Assembly (NCBI GenBank): GCA_013375485.1
Contig: JABXKB010000003.1
Span: 1-40,188, forward strand
DNA length: 40,188 bases
DNA from: Promethearchaeota archaeon
GTDB lineage: Archaea; Asgardarchaeota; Lokiarchaeia; Sigyniarchaeales; SOKP01
Direction of reading: 5' to 3'
Shown here: piece after piece, positions 25,720-35,193 of the stretch
Numbering within the stretch: position 1 is the stretch's first letter
How the letters are laid out: every line of letters begins with the position of its first letter
Notes under the pieces: model-generated
Databases searched by the model: none
The model's input: only the letters and a program-made list of their open reading frames with translations
What the model was told of the DNA's origin: nothing
Program-made: the position numbers and the translations under genes

Positions 25720-25874
25720 CCTAATTTCTAATTTTTTTACTCGATTTTTGTCGGTTAGTTGAGGTAAATTATTAAATTGTTTAACTCGCCATATTTTAAA
25801 TTAATGATTGAATTTAAGTGGTAGATATATCAAATTGTATATACAAATCAAAAATTTAAAGGTTCAATATCAAA

Positions 25875-26846
25875 ATGGAAATGTTCCAAATGTTTTGGGA
25901 CGATCATAATAAATTATTTTTGGAATTCAAAAAAAATGAAGAAGAACAACTCTTATTTCTTCCTGAAAAAATAAAACGATTAACATTACAATTTGAAATT
26001 TCAAAACAAGAAATATTTCATAAACAACCACCCTATCTAATTGCTATTAAAAGAATATATCATTCTTCAGAATCTTTATCATTCTCAATTGAAATGGATG
26101 AGCTGATTAATATTGATGAGTTGCAAATTAAAATAATACGAGTATCAATTTTTCTATACTCTGGTCAACGATTTGAATATTATTTTGAAGAAAGTTACAA
26201 AATATCTGATATTTGGATTAACGAAGATTGTTATATTGGGTTTGAATTTGAAGATTTACAATCAAAAAGAAATTTTGAAGGTAAAATCACAAAGGAAAAA
26301 ATATTTCAGGAAATAAAGACTAATATCCATGAGAATAAAGAAAAAAGAACTTTGATTTATGAAAAAAGTAAAATTGAAAGATCATCAGAAGAAAATTCTC
26401 TCTCATACTTAATAAGTGAAGGTAATAAAACGTTAAAAAGAATTGAGCAAGCATTGCAGAACTTATCTTTCTCATTTCAAAATATGCCTCAAACAAATAT
26501 TCAATATTTACCTTCAGTTCCAATTAGAGGGGGATCTGGTCCAGGAATAGAGAGAATTAAAGGACCTACAAAACCAGCCTTGATACAAGGACAGATGTCA
26601 TCTAATAAATTAATGGTAATTAAAGAAATGAAATCAATTTTTAATGAAAATATGGGCAATAATTCTGAATTTAACATTAAAGATATACTAAAACCATTAT
26701 CGAATGAAGAATTAAAAGCAATGATACTCGATGATGAGGAATTAATGAAAAAGGAAGAAGAAGCGATAAAAAATCAAATTAAAAGATTGAAAAAGCAACA
26801 AGATAATGAAATTCTTTTAGAAAATTTAAAACAGCCTAAAAAATAA
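25875..26846 (+). CDS. Unknown protein, acidic N-domain and helical C-terminus
   Basis: No known family is recognised in this 323-residue protein. Residues 1-145 look like a beta-rich domain (LFLEFKKNEEEQLLFLP, IIRVSIFLYSGQRFEYYF). Residues 150-200 are helical and charged. A Pro/Gly-rich linker (VPIRGGSGPGIERIKGPTK) lies near residue 220. The end is helical with KDILKPLSNEELKAMILDDE, a short motif that could be a binding peptide, and a final Lys-rich coiled coil. The layout suggests a multi-partner adaptor. The ATG at 25875 follows a TATA-like region at about 25830-25850. Not obviously in an operon with its neighbours. Confidence 0.5.
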   Translation: MEMFQMFWDDHNKLFLEFKKNEEEQLLFLPEKIKRLTLQFEISKQEIFHKQPPYLIAIKRIYHSSESLSFSIEMDELINIDELQIKIIRVSIFLYSGQRFEYYFEESYKISDIWINEDCYIGFEFEDLQSKRNFEGKITKEKIFQEIKTNIHENKEKRTLIYEKSKIERSSEENSLSYLISEGNKTLKRIEQALQNLSFSFQNMPQTNIQYLPSVPIRGGSGPGIERIKGPTKPALIQGQMSSNKLMVIKEMKSIFNENMGNNSEFNIKDILKPLSNEELKAMILDDEELMKKEEEAIKNQIKRLKKQQDNEILLENLKQPKK

Positions 26847-26991
26847 ATAAAATTTTATTTAATCGTTAAGATTATATCTCCTATCAAATTTTTAAGAATT
26901 GAAATCAATTACTTAATGAACAATCTTTAATTACCTTCTAATATTCGTATATTCAAAAATCATCTCGCAATTGAGGTTTTCTAAAATTTTA

Positions 26992-27762
26992 TTGAATTAC
27001 TTTATAGGAACAGCAGGAAGTGGTAAAAGTACTCTTACAGGAGAGATTAAAGAGTATGTGGTAAACCGAAATCCCGAAATATCGGCAATTACGTTGAATT
27101 TAGACCCTGGAGTAAGAGTTATGCCTTACACGCCCGATATTGACATCAGAGATTATATAATCCTTGAGGAAATAATGGAGAAATATACACTTGGTCCAAA
27201 TGGAGGTCTTATCCTAGCTTCAGATTTAATGGTTAATTTTTTAGATGATTTAAAGGATGAAATTGATGAATATAATCCTGATTGGATATTTGTAGATACA
27301 GCGGGTCAACTGGAGCTTTTTGCGTTTAGAGAAACTGGTCCTTTAATAGCTAGTACTTTAGGTTTTGGAGATATTCAAAGATCTGTTAGTTTTTTATTTG
27401 ATTCCAACTTTGTACTTCGTCCTAATGGATTTATTTCAACATTACTTCTTGCTGCTTCCGTGCAATTTAGATTTCAAAAAATACCTCTAATAAATATACT
27501 GTCAAAAGTTGATCTTATTGATGAAGATCAAATTGATATGATTATAAATTGGAGTCAGGATTTTCAGGCTTTAGAGGATTCCACGAGTGAAAGAGAAAAG
27601 GGATTAATTAGAGAGCTATCAATGTTAATTTCAGAAGTTTTTATTCAGATGGGGTCTACAAGCGAATTAATTCCTTGCTCAACTAGAGAAGAAAGCGGTT
27701 TAGATCTCCTTTTTGGACATTTACAAAGAGTTTTTGATTCTGATAATTCCAAATTCTATTAA
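26992..27762 (+). CDS. GPN-loop GTPase
   Basis: This protein of about 256 residues is a GPN-loop GTPase, related to eukaryotic Gpn1-3, which aid RNA polymerase assembly. It has the P-loop GTAGSGKST near its start, the LDPGVRVMPYTPDIDIRD switch region, the hallmark GPN loop LGPNGGLILAS, DTAGQLELF (G3) and SKVDLID (G4). The start is unclear. A TTG at 26971 gives extra residues; TTG at 26992 begins MNYFIGTAG, nearer the family. GAGGT at 26973-26977 fits best with an in-frame ATT at 26986. It is followed after 24 bases by the pyrophosphorylase gene on the same strand. Confidence 0.88.
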   Translation: MNYFIGTAGSGKSTLTGEIKEYVVNRNPEISAITLNLDPGVRVMPYTPDIDIRDYIILEEIMEKYTLGPNGGLILASDLMVNFLDDLKDEIDEYNPDWIFVDTAGQLELFAFRETGPLIASTLGFGDIQRSVSFLFDSNFVLRPNGFISTLLLAASVQFRFQKIPLINILSKVDLIDEDQIDMIINWSQDFQALEDSTSEREKGLIRELSMLISEVFIQMGSTSELIPCSTREESGLDLLFGHLQRVFDSDNSKFY

Positions 27763-27786
27763 TATATCACTTTTGGTTAAAAAAAA

Positions 27787-28884
27787 TTGAAAATAATAGG
27801 ACCAATCGCTGGAATAGGGAGTAGATTAAAGCCCTTTACTTTAAGTAAGCCAAAAGCATTTTTAACAGTTGCAGGAAAAACTGTTTTAGATCATATTCTA
27901 CTTAAATTCACTAATACATTTGATTCAGATACAGAATTAATTTTAATAGTTGGTTATAAGAAAAGACAAATAATGGAATATATTCAAAAACATTATGATG
28001 AAAAGTTTAAACTAACATTTATTGAACAAATTCCGCGAGGATACGAGGAAGGCATTCCATATTATTGGGGCTTAGGAGAAGCAATCTATTTAGCACATAC
28101 GAGATTTAAAGAATCTCAATCGAAAAACCTAGAAGATGATAAAAGAGAAGGTTCTCTTATTTTCTTAGGTGATATGATTCCTTTTGATGAATATTCATAT
28201 TTAATGTATAAATATTGGGAATCCGATGTAGACGGAATAATAACAGTTATGAAAGTACCGAAGGAGAATGCAAGTTCTTATGGTGTTGTTATTGTTGATG
28301 ATGATAATTTGATTCAAAAATTGGTTGAAAAACCAAAAGAATTTGTGTCAGATCTAGCTATTGCTGGGCTATACTCATTTTCAAATACTGTAACTTGCGC
28401 TCTTTTCAAAAATCTTAAGAAATATTTGGATCAGAGAACAGAAACTTCTAAAGAAATCTATTTAACACAAAGTTTACAGGATTTAGTGGACCAAGGTTAT
28501 AAAATAGCAGCTGTTGAATTAAAACAAGGAATTATGGACTTTGGACGACCTTCAGAGCTTTTAATGGGAAATAAATATCTTTTAGAACAAAATTTTATCA
28601 GATCAGAAGATTTTCAGAATTTTAATATTACAGTCGAAAAATCATTCATAAAAAATCCTGTCTATATTGGTAAAAATACAAAAATAATTAATTCTGTTAT
28701 TGGGCCATTTATTTCTATGGGTGCTGATTCATATATTGAGAATTGTATTTTAGAAAACAGCGTTATTGAATCAAGAACTCATCTTAATAATCTAATATCA
28801 AAAAATTCAATTATAGGTAGCAATGTAAAGGTTGAAAATATTAGTAAAGATAATTTGATTATTGGGGATAAAAGCACATATTAA
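27787..28884 (+). CDS. NDP-sugar pyrophosphorylase with left-handed beta-helix tail
   Basis: This 365-residue protein begins MKIIGPIAGIGSRLKPFTLSKPKAFLTVAG, the nucleotide-binding start of glucose-1-phosphate nucleotidyltransferases (G-x-G-x-R-x-x-P-x-T-x-x-x-P-K). Residues 1-260 form the Rossmann-like catalytic domain, with LIFLGDM and GLYSFSNTV as later landmarks. From residue 280 to the end there are hexapeptide turns (VYIGKNTKIINSVIG, IENCILENSVIE, NSIIGSNVKVEN), a left-handed beta-helix. It activates a sugar 1-phosphate to a nucleotide sugar for glycan synthesis. The sugar cannot be told. The start is TTG. Confidence 0.87.
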   Translation: MKIIGPIAGIGSRLKPFTLSKPKAFLTVAGKTVLDHILLKFTNTFDSDTELILIVGYKKRQIMEYIQKHYDEKFKLTFIEQIPRGYEEGIPYYWGLGEAIYLAHTRFKESQSKNLEDDKREGSLIFLGDMIPFDEYSYLMYKYWESDVDGIITVMKVPKENASSYGVVIVDDDNLIQKLVEKPKEFVSDLAIAGLYSFSNTVTCALFKNLKKYLDQRTETSKEIYLTQSLQDLVDQGYKIAAVELKQGIMDFGRPSELLMGNKYLLEQNFIRSEDFQNFNITVEKSFIKNPVYIGKNTKIINSVIGPFISMGADSYIENCILENSVIESRTHLNNLISKNSIIGSNVKVENISKDNLIIGDKSTY

Positions 28885-29049
28885 ATGATTTTTTTATTAT
28901 GTTAGGATTTATGTTAGAAATTAAAAAAATGAGTTATAACTTCTATATAATATAGTTAAATATTAATTATAGAAATATTAAAATACTACATAGTAATTAC
29001 AAGAAATTGAATAAGTTAAAAATAATAAATACTCTTTTAATGATTTATA

Positions 29050-30435
29050 ATGCCATACCATATTGCTTTTGATATTTCACATAAACCTAGGGGCAGAATT
29101 GATGAAAATATTACTGAACTTCGAGATTATTTAAATTCCAATGATTTCATATGCTATAATTTTTTGGAAGTACCAATTACAGAAGAATCCTTAATGCTAT
29201 ATGATATTCTTGTTTTTGTATGTCCTGATTTTGCTAGAATCTCTTCCCTTGAAATTACCGCGATAGTAAATTGGATTAAGAATTCAGGTGGAGGTTTACT
29301 GTTATTATCTCATGCTGGTGGAGACAGAGGACGTGGGAGTAATCTATCTGAAATCTCGGATCAATTTGGAATTGCTTTTGAAAATGATCAGGTTTTAGAT
29401 GAGAGAATAAACTTAGGACTAGAGAATATTCCTTTAATTTCTTCGTTTAATATACCACATCCTATTACTGCAGGGATAGGGTCACTATGTTATAGATCAG
29501 GATCATCTCTTTCTATTATTGGAAGTGGTGCTTTTTCAATAGCAGATTCAAATGAAACATCAGAACCATTCTCTTGTCCTCTAATCTGTGTTGCAGAACC
29601 AGAAAAAGGAAGAGTTTGCTGTATTGGAAGCTATGAAATGTTTAGAGATAAAGTAGGCGGAGGATTTCAATGCAACGACAACCCACAATTAGCCCTAAAT
29701 ATTTTTCAATGGCTTCTTTCTGATCATCGTATAGAATTAAGAACGAATGTTGATATGCCCACACCTGCTACTCAAACTCCACCTATTTCTTCCAAAACAT
29801 CACTAGAACAAGACACTATACCTCCTACAATCCCTACAGAAAAAACTTCACTAGATATTGATTTTTCAATGAAAATTTCTAAGAAAAGTGAATTAGTAGA
29901 GTTATTAAAAATTTTTCAAAATCAAATTAATACAATAAAATCTACGATTGACAAATTAATAGAAAAAGCAATGGGAACAAATAATGATAATATTGATTTT
30001 GAAAATTCAGAAACTAATCAAAACTCTGATTCTTCTCAAAATTTTCCATCAATAGAACAGGAGGATAAAGATCTTGCCCAAAAATCGGAAAAAATTGAAA
30101 AACATATTTTTGAAGATTTAGAAGATACTACATTGACCGCTTTACCACCGAAACCAGAAAGCTTAAAAAAGGATGAGATCGATTCAGAAGGGGCTTTAAA
30201 ACCACCTCCTAAGCTTAAAACGAAGGATAAAACTAAAAATCAATTGAAAAATGAAAAAGAAGGTCTTAAAACAAAATTAACTTCTGTTCAAGACTTATTG
30301 AAATTTATTGATAAAAAACACACTTCAGGAAAAATGAATGATGAGGAATACGTTAAACGCACAAAAAAACTTCAAAGTGATATAAAGAAGACAAAGAAAA
30401 GAATGGATATCATCAATAAACTTTTAGAGAAGTGA
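29050..30435 (+). CDS. IFT52-like GIFT/DUF4350 domain with coiled-coil tail
   Basis: This 461-residue protein has an N-terminal alpha/beta domain (1-235) of the DUF4350/GIFT type found in eukaryotic IFT52 and bacterial GldG. Landmarks are IAFDISHKPRGRIDENITEL at the first strand, WIKNSGGGLLLLSHAGGDRG, QFGIAFENDQVLDE, and near the end GRVCCIGSYEMFRD followed by NIFQWLLSDHRIEL. These match the layout and several residues of IFT52 as I recall it. A Pro/Thr linker follows (236-270), then helices, a disordered acidic stretch, and a basic coiled coil (395-461). Archaea lack intraflagellar transport, so the role is unknown. Confidence 0.7.
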   Translation: MPYHIAFDISHKPRGRIDENITELRDYLNSNDFICYNFLEVPITEESLMLYDILVFVCPDFARISSLEITAIVNWIKNSGGGLLLLSHAGGDRGRGSNLSEISDQFGIAFENDQVLDERINLGLENIPLISSFNIPHPITAGIGSLCYRSGSSLSIIGSGAFSIADSNETSEPFSCPLICVAEPEKGRVCCIGSYEMFRDKVGGGFQCNDNPQLALNIFQWLLSDHRIELRTNVDMPTPATQTPPISSKTSLEQDTIPPTIPTEKTSLDIDFSMKISKKSELVELLKIFQNQINTIKSTIDKLIEKAMGTNNDNIDFENSETNQNSDSSQNFPSIEQEDKDLAQKSEKIEKHIFEDLEDTTLTALPPKPESLKKDEIDSEGALKPPPKLKTKDKTKNQLKNEKEGLKTKLTSVQDLLKFIDKKHTSGKMNDEEYVKRTKKLQSDIKKTKKRMDIINKLLEK

Positions 30436-30526
30436 AATATATAAGGTCGAATTCTTTTTCATTATAATCTAATTTGTAATTAAACTGATCGTAATGATTC
30501 ACAATTGATGCATATTTAAAAAATAT

Positions 30527-30946
30527 TTATTTAATCACATCAGTAATAAAGCAAGTTTCCACGATCTTTACTCCTTTTATCTGAGAAATCTTTTCTTCGA
30601 TTAAGGGGTTAAATTGTTCTATAGAAGGTATCTCAACTTTCATAAATACTCCACAATCACCTGAAAGTCTCCAAATATTAGTAATTTCCTCAATTTCTAA
30701 TAATTCTTTTAAAATTCTCTTAATCTCTTTGAAATCGGGTTCAACTTTTACAGTAGCTCTCGTACGTGGTTTAGTATCAATATTAAAATCAATTGTAAAC
30801 TTTTTAATAATTCCTTCCTCTTTCAATTTTTTAACTCTTCTTCTTATAGTTGCTTCAGTTTTCCCAACGTTTTGAGAAATATCATTAAATGATATCCTAC
30901 TATTTTCTTTTAATAGTTCTAATATTTTGAGATCAACAATATCCAT
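30527..30946 (-). CDS. Lrp/AsnC family transcription regulator
   Basis: This 139-residue protein is a feast/famine-type regulator. Residues 1-50 form a helix-turn-helix (DLKILELLKENSRISFNDIS, then KTEATIRRRVKKLKEEGII). Residues 65-135 form the RAM ligand-binding domain (TRATVKVEPDFKEIKRILKE, then LSGDCGVFMKVEI with the DGVF-like turn). Such proteins form octamers or dimers and bind amino acids or related metabolites. Its targets are unknown; it is not in an operon. It opens into the 378-base gap at 30947-31324, which holds a direct repeat. Confidence 0.88.
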   Translation of the reverse strand: MDIVDLKILELLKENSRISFNDISQNVGKTEATIRRRVKKLKEEGIIKKFTIDFNIDTKPRTRATVKVEPDFKEIKRILKELLEIEEITNIWRLSGDCGVFMKVEIPSIEQFNPLIEEKISQIKGVKIVETCFITDVIK

Positions 30947-31108
30947 GAAATCACAAATTGATTATTTTTATTCTTTTTAAAAATAATATTTCTTAATTAT
31001 TAAATATTCATAATCATTTATCAAATTTTTTTTAATTAAAACTACAATTTTATTCTTTTTTTGCAAAATTTTATATAGAATATTATAACCTATGTCTAAA
31101 AATCAGAA

Positions 31109-31162
31109 TAGAGATTTATCAATATATTAATATTCTAGAGATTTATCAATATATTAATATTC
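31109..31162. repeat. Perfect 27-bp direct tandem duplication
   Basis: Two adjacent identical 27-bp copies (31109-31135 and 31136-31162) each begin TAGAGATTTATC and end TTAATATTC. Each carries an internal AT palindrome. Location is in the promoter region between the Lrp gene and the surface protein's 3' end, which makes it a possible regulator site, or a recent replication slip. The rest of 30947-31324 is AT-rich with no gene seen. Confidence 0.8.
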
Positions 31163-31324
31163 AATTATAATTTTTCTTTCTTCAATAATTATAAAAAATT
31201 ATTCATTAAATCATTAAAGAGGATTAGGTCTTGTTATCAATATATACAAATTTTGAATTTCTTATATAAATTTGAAAAAGAAAAAGAAAAAAACCTTAAA
31301 ACATCTGAGTATAACGATAATTCA

Positions 31325-33346
31325 TTACTTTCTCTTGAAGATTACTTGTAATATAACACCAACAACTCCAAGTCCAGTTAGAACTCCTCCTGCTATTACG
31401 AATCCTAAGAATATATTATCCCCTAAGGTATAATGGTCTACTGGTAGATCTGCTTCATTTTGGCTGGAAGGTACTACGTAATCTTCTCTAATTCTTATCA
31501 ACCACTCAAGAATTGTATCCATTTCAGTATCAGATATTTCTAAATTGTTTTGCAAGTAATTGTATGTACTGGTATCTTTCATTGCTTTAAACCATAAAGA
31601 AATTCCTTTAAAATGTGTAATTGAATAGTCTTCATCTTCATTCCATAGATATTCTGATTTAGAGACATCAATATTACTCTTAATAGGAATACCTATTTCC
31701 CATTCACTTACTAAATCTAATCCTAATACAGGACCTAGAACCAATCCATCTTCGAAGATTCTTGCATCTGACCATTGTGTGTAAAATTCATTTTGAGCAT
31801 AATTTCTCATAGAACTACCTGTTAAAATCGCAGTGATATTCGGAATGACATTATATCTCATTGTAATAAACAACCAATCAGTTAGCATATCAAATTGTGT
31901 TAAATCCAAATTGAATGTTGAAAGAATATCATTTTGAGTGTCAGTATCTCCCTGATAAGCGTCTATCCAATCTAATATTCCATCTCTATGAATAAAGGAT
32001 GAAATTGTCGAAGTATTAAAGAGATTGATTGCACTACTTAGAGTTATATTTGTTTTTTCAGGAATCCCTACTTCAAAACCTTTAAGTCCATGTCTTAAAT
32101 TAATACCTTCCTCAAATGTGGTTGCATTAGCCCACTGATCTAATAAAAGGTCTATAGTAAATTCAGTCGGCGTCATACCAAATCCCACTGGAAAAGGTAA
32201 ACTAAATATGACAGGAACAAGCGTATCCTTTACTGTAGTAATTAACCAATCCATCAAAACATCATAAGATTTATTTGTTAATGCAAAAGCAAATTTTAAA
32301 TCATATTCTGTTGAATTATCTCCTCCAGAAGCATTAAACCATTTTTTAATACCAGTTATGTTGACAAATGATGAAGGATTCATTGGATCCCAAAGATCTA
32401 TTGTAGCATCAGTCGTAATATTTGATGGTTCATCTCGACCAACTTCTAAACCATAGATACGTTGAGTAAAATCATCACCTATTAAGTCTAATGATATTCC
32501 ACTGGGTTTCATTGTACCATTACTCCACTGACTATAGAAGACATCCAAGGCATATTCTTCAAGAGTGGTGTATCCTTTGGAAGTATAATTGTTTTTCACA
32601 ATAATTTCCCATAAATATGATTTAATGTAAGCTGAAAAATTTTGAAGTTGGTTAGATTCCCAACTGCAATCATATACCATCTGAATTAATGTTCTATTGT
32701 CACCATTATCTTCAAAAGCGTCAGAATAAAAATCTAGCCAATTTAACAACCCAATCCCTAATTCGACACTCGAAAATATCCCGGGATAATTAGTATTATT
32801 ATAACTGTACCCATTTAATAATCGATGGGTTGTATTAGCTGAAAAAGTAAGATTAATTGCACCAGAATTCATAAATTCTGAAACTCCTTTAATATCAGCA
32901 GAGAAATTACTTTCAAAATCAACATCATTAAAGAATACACTTTCTGCGTAAGCGGTGGAAGTTGAATTATTCTCTATTACATTTTTTATCACATAATATA
33001 TCGCGTTAGCAGCTTCAGAAGCATTTATATACATCGGTAATACTTCTAATGTCTTGTTTTTAATGTATAATAATGTTTTAGGAATACCTATTGGATATAC
33101 TATTTCAGTTTGAATCTCAGGAATAAGAGAGTCAAAAAGTGCAGGAATAACCTCTGGAATTCCTAGACCTAAATATGATTCTTCAATATCAGATACAGCT
33201 TCCTCTTCTATTGCTTCCAATACAACAGAAACATTAGAAGAAACCTCATCAGTGAGATAGGCATCAATAAATAGTCCAGTTGGTATAAGACCCAAACCCA
33301 AAACTAATAAAATAACCGATAGATTTAGTTTTGATTTATTTAACAT
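31325..33346 (-). CDS. Surface protein with terminal membrane anchors and internal repeats
   Basis: This 673-residue protein has one hydrophobic helix near each end (residues 8-28 and 644-670) and a long external part rich in N-glycosylation sequons (about 20 N-x-S/T sites). The external part seems to contain four related units of about 115-125 residues, with landmarks GIGLLNWLDFY (about 197), GIKKWFNAS (332), GILDWIDAY (456) and GISLWFKAM (581). Three units also share a QWS/A segment and a (V/I)GxPxxxNI segment. The two-anchor topology and N-terminal glycine-rich helix recall CD36/LIMP-2, but sequence homology is not claimed. The start is ATG. Confidence 0.7.
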   Translation of the reverse strand: MLNKSKLNLSVILLVLGLGLIPTGLFIDAYLTDEVSSNVSVVLEAIEEEAVSDIEESYLGLGIPEVIPALFDSLIPEIQTEIVYPIGIPKTLLYIKNKTLEVLPMYINASEAANAIYYVIKNVIENNSTSTAYAESVFFNDVDFESNFSADIKGVSEFMNSGAINLTFSANTTHRLLNGYSYNNTNYPGIFSSVELGIGLLNWLDFYSDAFEDNGDNRTLIQMVYDCSWESNQLQNFSAYIKSYLWEIIVKNNYTSKGYTTLEEYALDVFYSQWSNGTMKPSGISLDLIGDDFTQRIYGLEVGRDEPSNITTDATIDLWDPMNPSSFVNITGIKKWFNASGGDNSTEYDLKFAFALTNKSYDVLMDWLITTVKDTLVPVIFSLPFPVGFGMTPTEFTIDLLLDQWANATTFEEGINLRHGLKGFEVGIPEKTNITLSSAINLFNTSTISSFIHRDGILDWIDAYQGDTDTQNDILSTFNLDLTQFDMLTDWLFITMRYNVIPNITAILTGSSMRNYAQNEFYTQWSDARIFEDGLVLGPVLGLDLVSEWEIGIPIKSNIDVSKSEYLWNEDEDYSITHFKGISLWFKAMKDTSTYNYLQNNLEISDTEMDTILEWLIRIREDYVVPSSQNEADLPVDHYTLGDNIFLGFVIAGGVLTGLGVVGVILQVIFKRK

Positions 33347-33537
33347 AATAAATATTTTGAATTGTATAATTAATATAAATATTTCCGTTAAAACTACATT
33401 GAGTCTATTTATTACAACTTTAAATATCGTTTAAATAAACAAGATATGACCCCTAAAAAAAACACATAATTCTTATTATGAAATTTCAATTATTGCAAAA
33501 TAAACCTTTTTAAGGAGTTTATATTAAAAAGGTTAAT

Positions 33538-34098
33538 ATGGAAACACAAACAATTTTGAAATTTTTTGTACCTATAGCAATTTTGTCTAGTATTTTTATT
33601 GGACCTGCCTATAATCTCTTACTATTTTTGAATACACAAATACTTGAATCTCACTGGTCGATTTATATAAATGAAATTGCATTTGCAAATTTAATGACTT
33701 TGAGTTTTGTTTTATTTACGGTGTTATTCATAATTTCAATGAAATTCGTGGAAAAACTGACTAAAGAACCTTTAATGATAGTGGGAATAATAATAATAGC
33801 ATTTAGTAGCGTTTATGCTGGATTAATTTGGGTATGGGAAATTGTTATTTTAACATTCGTTATATCAGGTGCAACCTTGGCGTTCTTAATTCCAGTTATT
33901 ACTAAATATACCTCTGATAAAGTCCAAAAAGAGTATGAAAATAGCCGATATATCTTAATTTTACCGATAGCTTCATTACTTTGGATTTGTATTTCATTAA
34001 CTTTGTTTGCATATATAGGAGAAGCTTCTTGGAGAATACTTTACTTTATATCTGGTGGAATTAATGTTATTGCAGCGATATTAGTTGGTTTTATTTAA
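33538..34098 (+). CDS. Six-helix membrane protein, possibly half of an MFS transporter
   Basis: This 186-residue hydrophobic protein has about six transmembrane helices, near residues 10-30, 45-70, 76-95, 97-118, 137-157 and 163-185. The layout and the turn GEASWRILYFISGGIN, before the last helix, resemble the N-terminal half of major facilitator superfamily carriers, where that position often reads WRWIF. No second half follows. It ends 219 bases before the TrmB gene, with a terminator-like hairpin between. It may be a truncated transporter or a stand-alone small protein. The start has no strong ribosome binding site. Confidence 0.55.
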   Translation: METQTILKFFVPIAILSSIFIGPAYNLLLFLNTQILESHWSIYINEIAFANLMTLSFVLFTVLFIISMKFVEKLTKEPLMIVGIIIIAFSSVYAGLIWVWEIVILTFVISGATLAFLIPVITKYTSDKVQKEYENSRYILILPIASLLWICISLTLFAYIGEASWRILYFISGGINVIAAILVGFI

Positions 34099-34165
34099 TT
34101 TCCCTCATTTATTAAAATAACAGAAGAAATCAATATAACGTTACTTCTATGAAAAGAGAGAGATT

Positions 34166-34206
34166 AAGAGTTATGATCGGAAGTATCTAGATCACTCTTC
34201 TTTTTT
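34166..34206 (+). terminator. Hairpin with T-run after the 33538 gene
   Basis: AAGAG (34166-34170) and TGATC (34174-34178) pair with GATCA (34190-34194) and CTCTT (34195-34199), giving 10 bp with a three-base TTA bulge. CTTTTTT follows at 34200-34206. It would end the membrane-protein transcript before the regulator gene. Confidence 0.45.
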
Positions 34207-34317
34207 CATAAATATAGCTAGAACATTGCTATTACCATAAAGAAATATAATATTAATATTCTTATTTACTCATAAATTCTTTAATTACAGCATAAAAATA
34301 ATAGATGGAGAAATATA

Positions 34318-35118
34318 ATGTCGAATGAAATCCCAGAAAAAGTAAAAGTATCCTTAAGATCCATTGGTCTTACGGATTATGAAATTTCAATATACCTCAC
34401 GTTAATAAGTAAGGGACCTATGGATGCAAGAGAACTTTCTGAAGCATCAGGGGTACCCTACTCACGTATTTATAATATCCTCACACAGCTAGAAAAAGAT
34501 AAATTGTTTATCATTAAGGAAGAAGAATCCAGACCCTCTCGCTACTTTGCCAAATCTCCAGATGAAGCTCTAATAATTGCGAAAAAGCAATATAGTGATA
34601 GTTTCAATGAACATTCAAGCAAAATAATCCATACTTTATCTCCAATTTATCAATCTCATGATACTCCAATTAAAATTGCTCTTTATATTCATCGTGGTAG
34701 GGATGTATGCATTAATAAAGCCTTATCTTTAATTAATTTGGCAAAAACATCTATATATCTTGTTTCTACTAAATATGAATTTTTGGAAGTATTTTATGAT
34801 GATATAAAAAAAGCAAGAGCACGAGGTGTAACTGATTTGAGACTTCTCGTAGAGGCTGAAGCTTTAGAAGATAAAAAGTTCCAACCCTTGATTGAAAAAT
34901 ATGGTTCTCTTTGCGAAATAAGATGGAGAGATCAAATCTTCGGAAGTGCAGTAATTATTGATGAAGGGGAAGATGCCTTTATTGTGCTTTCCGAAAGCTT
35001 CTTTCCAAAAAAAATGTCTTATTTTGGGGTTTTGACAGATCACGTGGCTTTTGGTCCTGCTTCCTTGTATTACTTCGATTATCTTTATAAAACAGCAAAA
35101 GAAGCAAATATAGATTAG
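34318..35118 (+). CDS. TrmB family transcription regulator
   Basis: This 266-residue protein has an N-terminal winged helix (LRSIGLTDYEISIYLTLISK, then SGVPYSRIYNILTQLEKDKL) typical of TrmB regulators, which sense sugars in archaea. A coiled helix follows near residues 85-105. The C-terminal half (115-255) has the phospholipase D-like ligand fold of the family, with SIYLVSTKYEF and VIIDEGEDAFIVLSESF. Its targets are unknown. It could control the upstream six-helix membrane protein or the divergent iron-sulphur genes downstream. The start is ATG with a GGAG motif at about 34306-34309. Confidence 0.87.
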   Translation: MSNEIPEKVKVSLRSIGLTDYEISIYLTLISKGPMDARELSEASGVPYSRIYNILTQLEKDKLFIIKEEESRPSRYFAKSPDEALIIAKKQYSDSFNEHSSKIIHTLSPIYQSHDTPIKIALYIHRGRDVCINKALSLINLAKTSIYLVSTKYEFLEVFYDDIKKARARGVTDLRLLVEAEALEDKKFQPLIEKYGSLCEIRWRDQIFGSAVIIDEGEDAFIVLSESFFPKKMSYFGVLTDHVAFGPASLYYFDYLYKTAKEANID

Positions 35119-35193
35119 ATTTATTTTAAATAATAAAATCTGAACTCTTTTAATTTTTCAATTAAGGTTTTGTAAAAAGAAATATAGAAATGA

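Noticed and set aside
31109-31162. CRISPR array
   Set aside because: Only two copies, directly adjacent with no spacer between them and no cas genes nearby.
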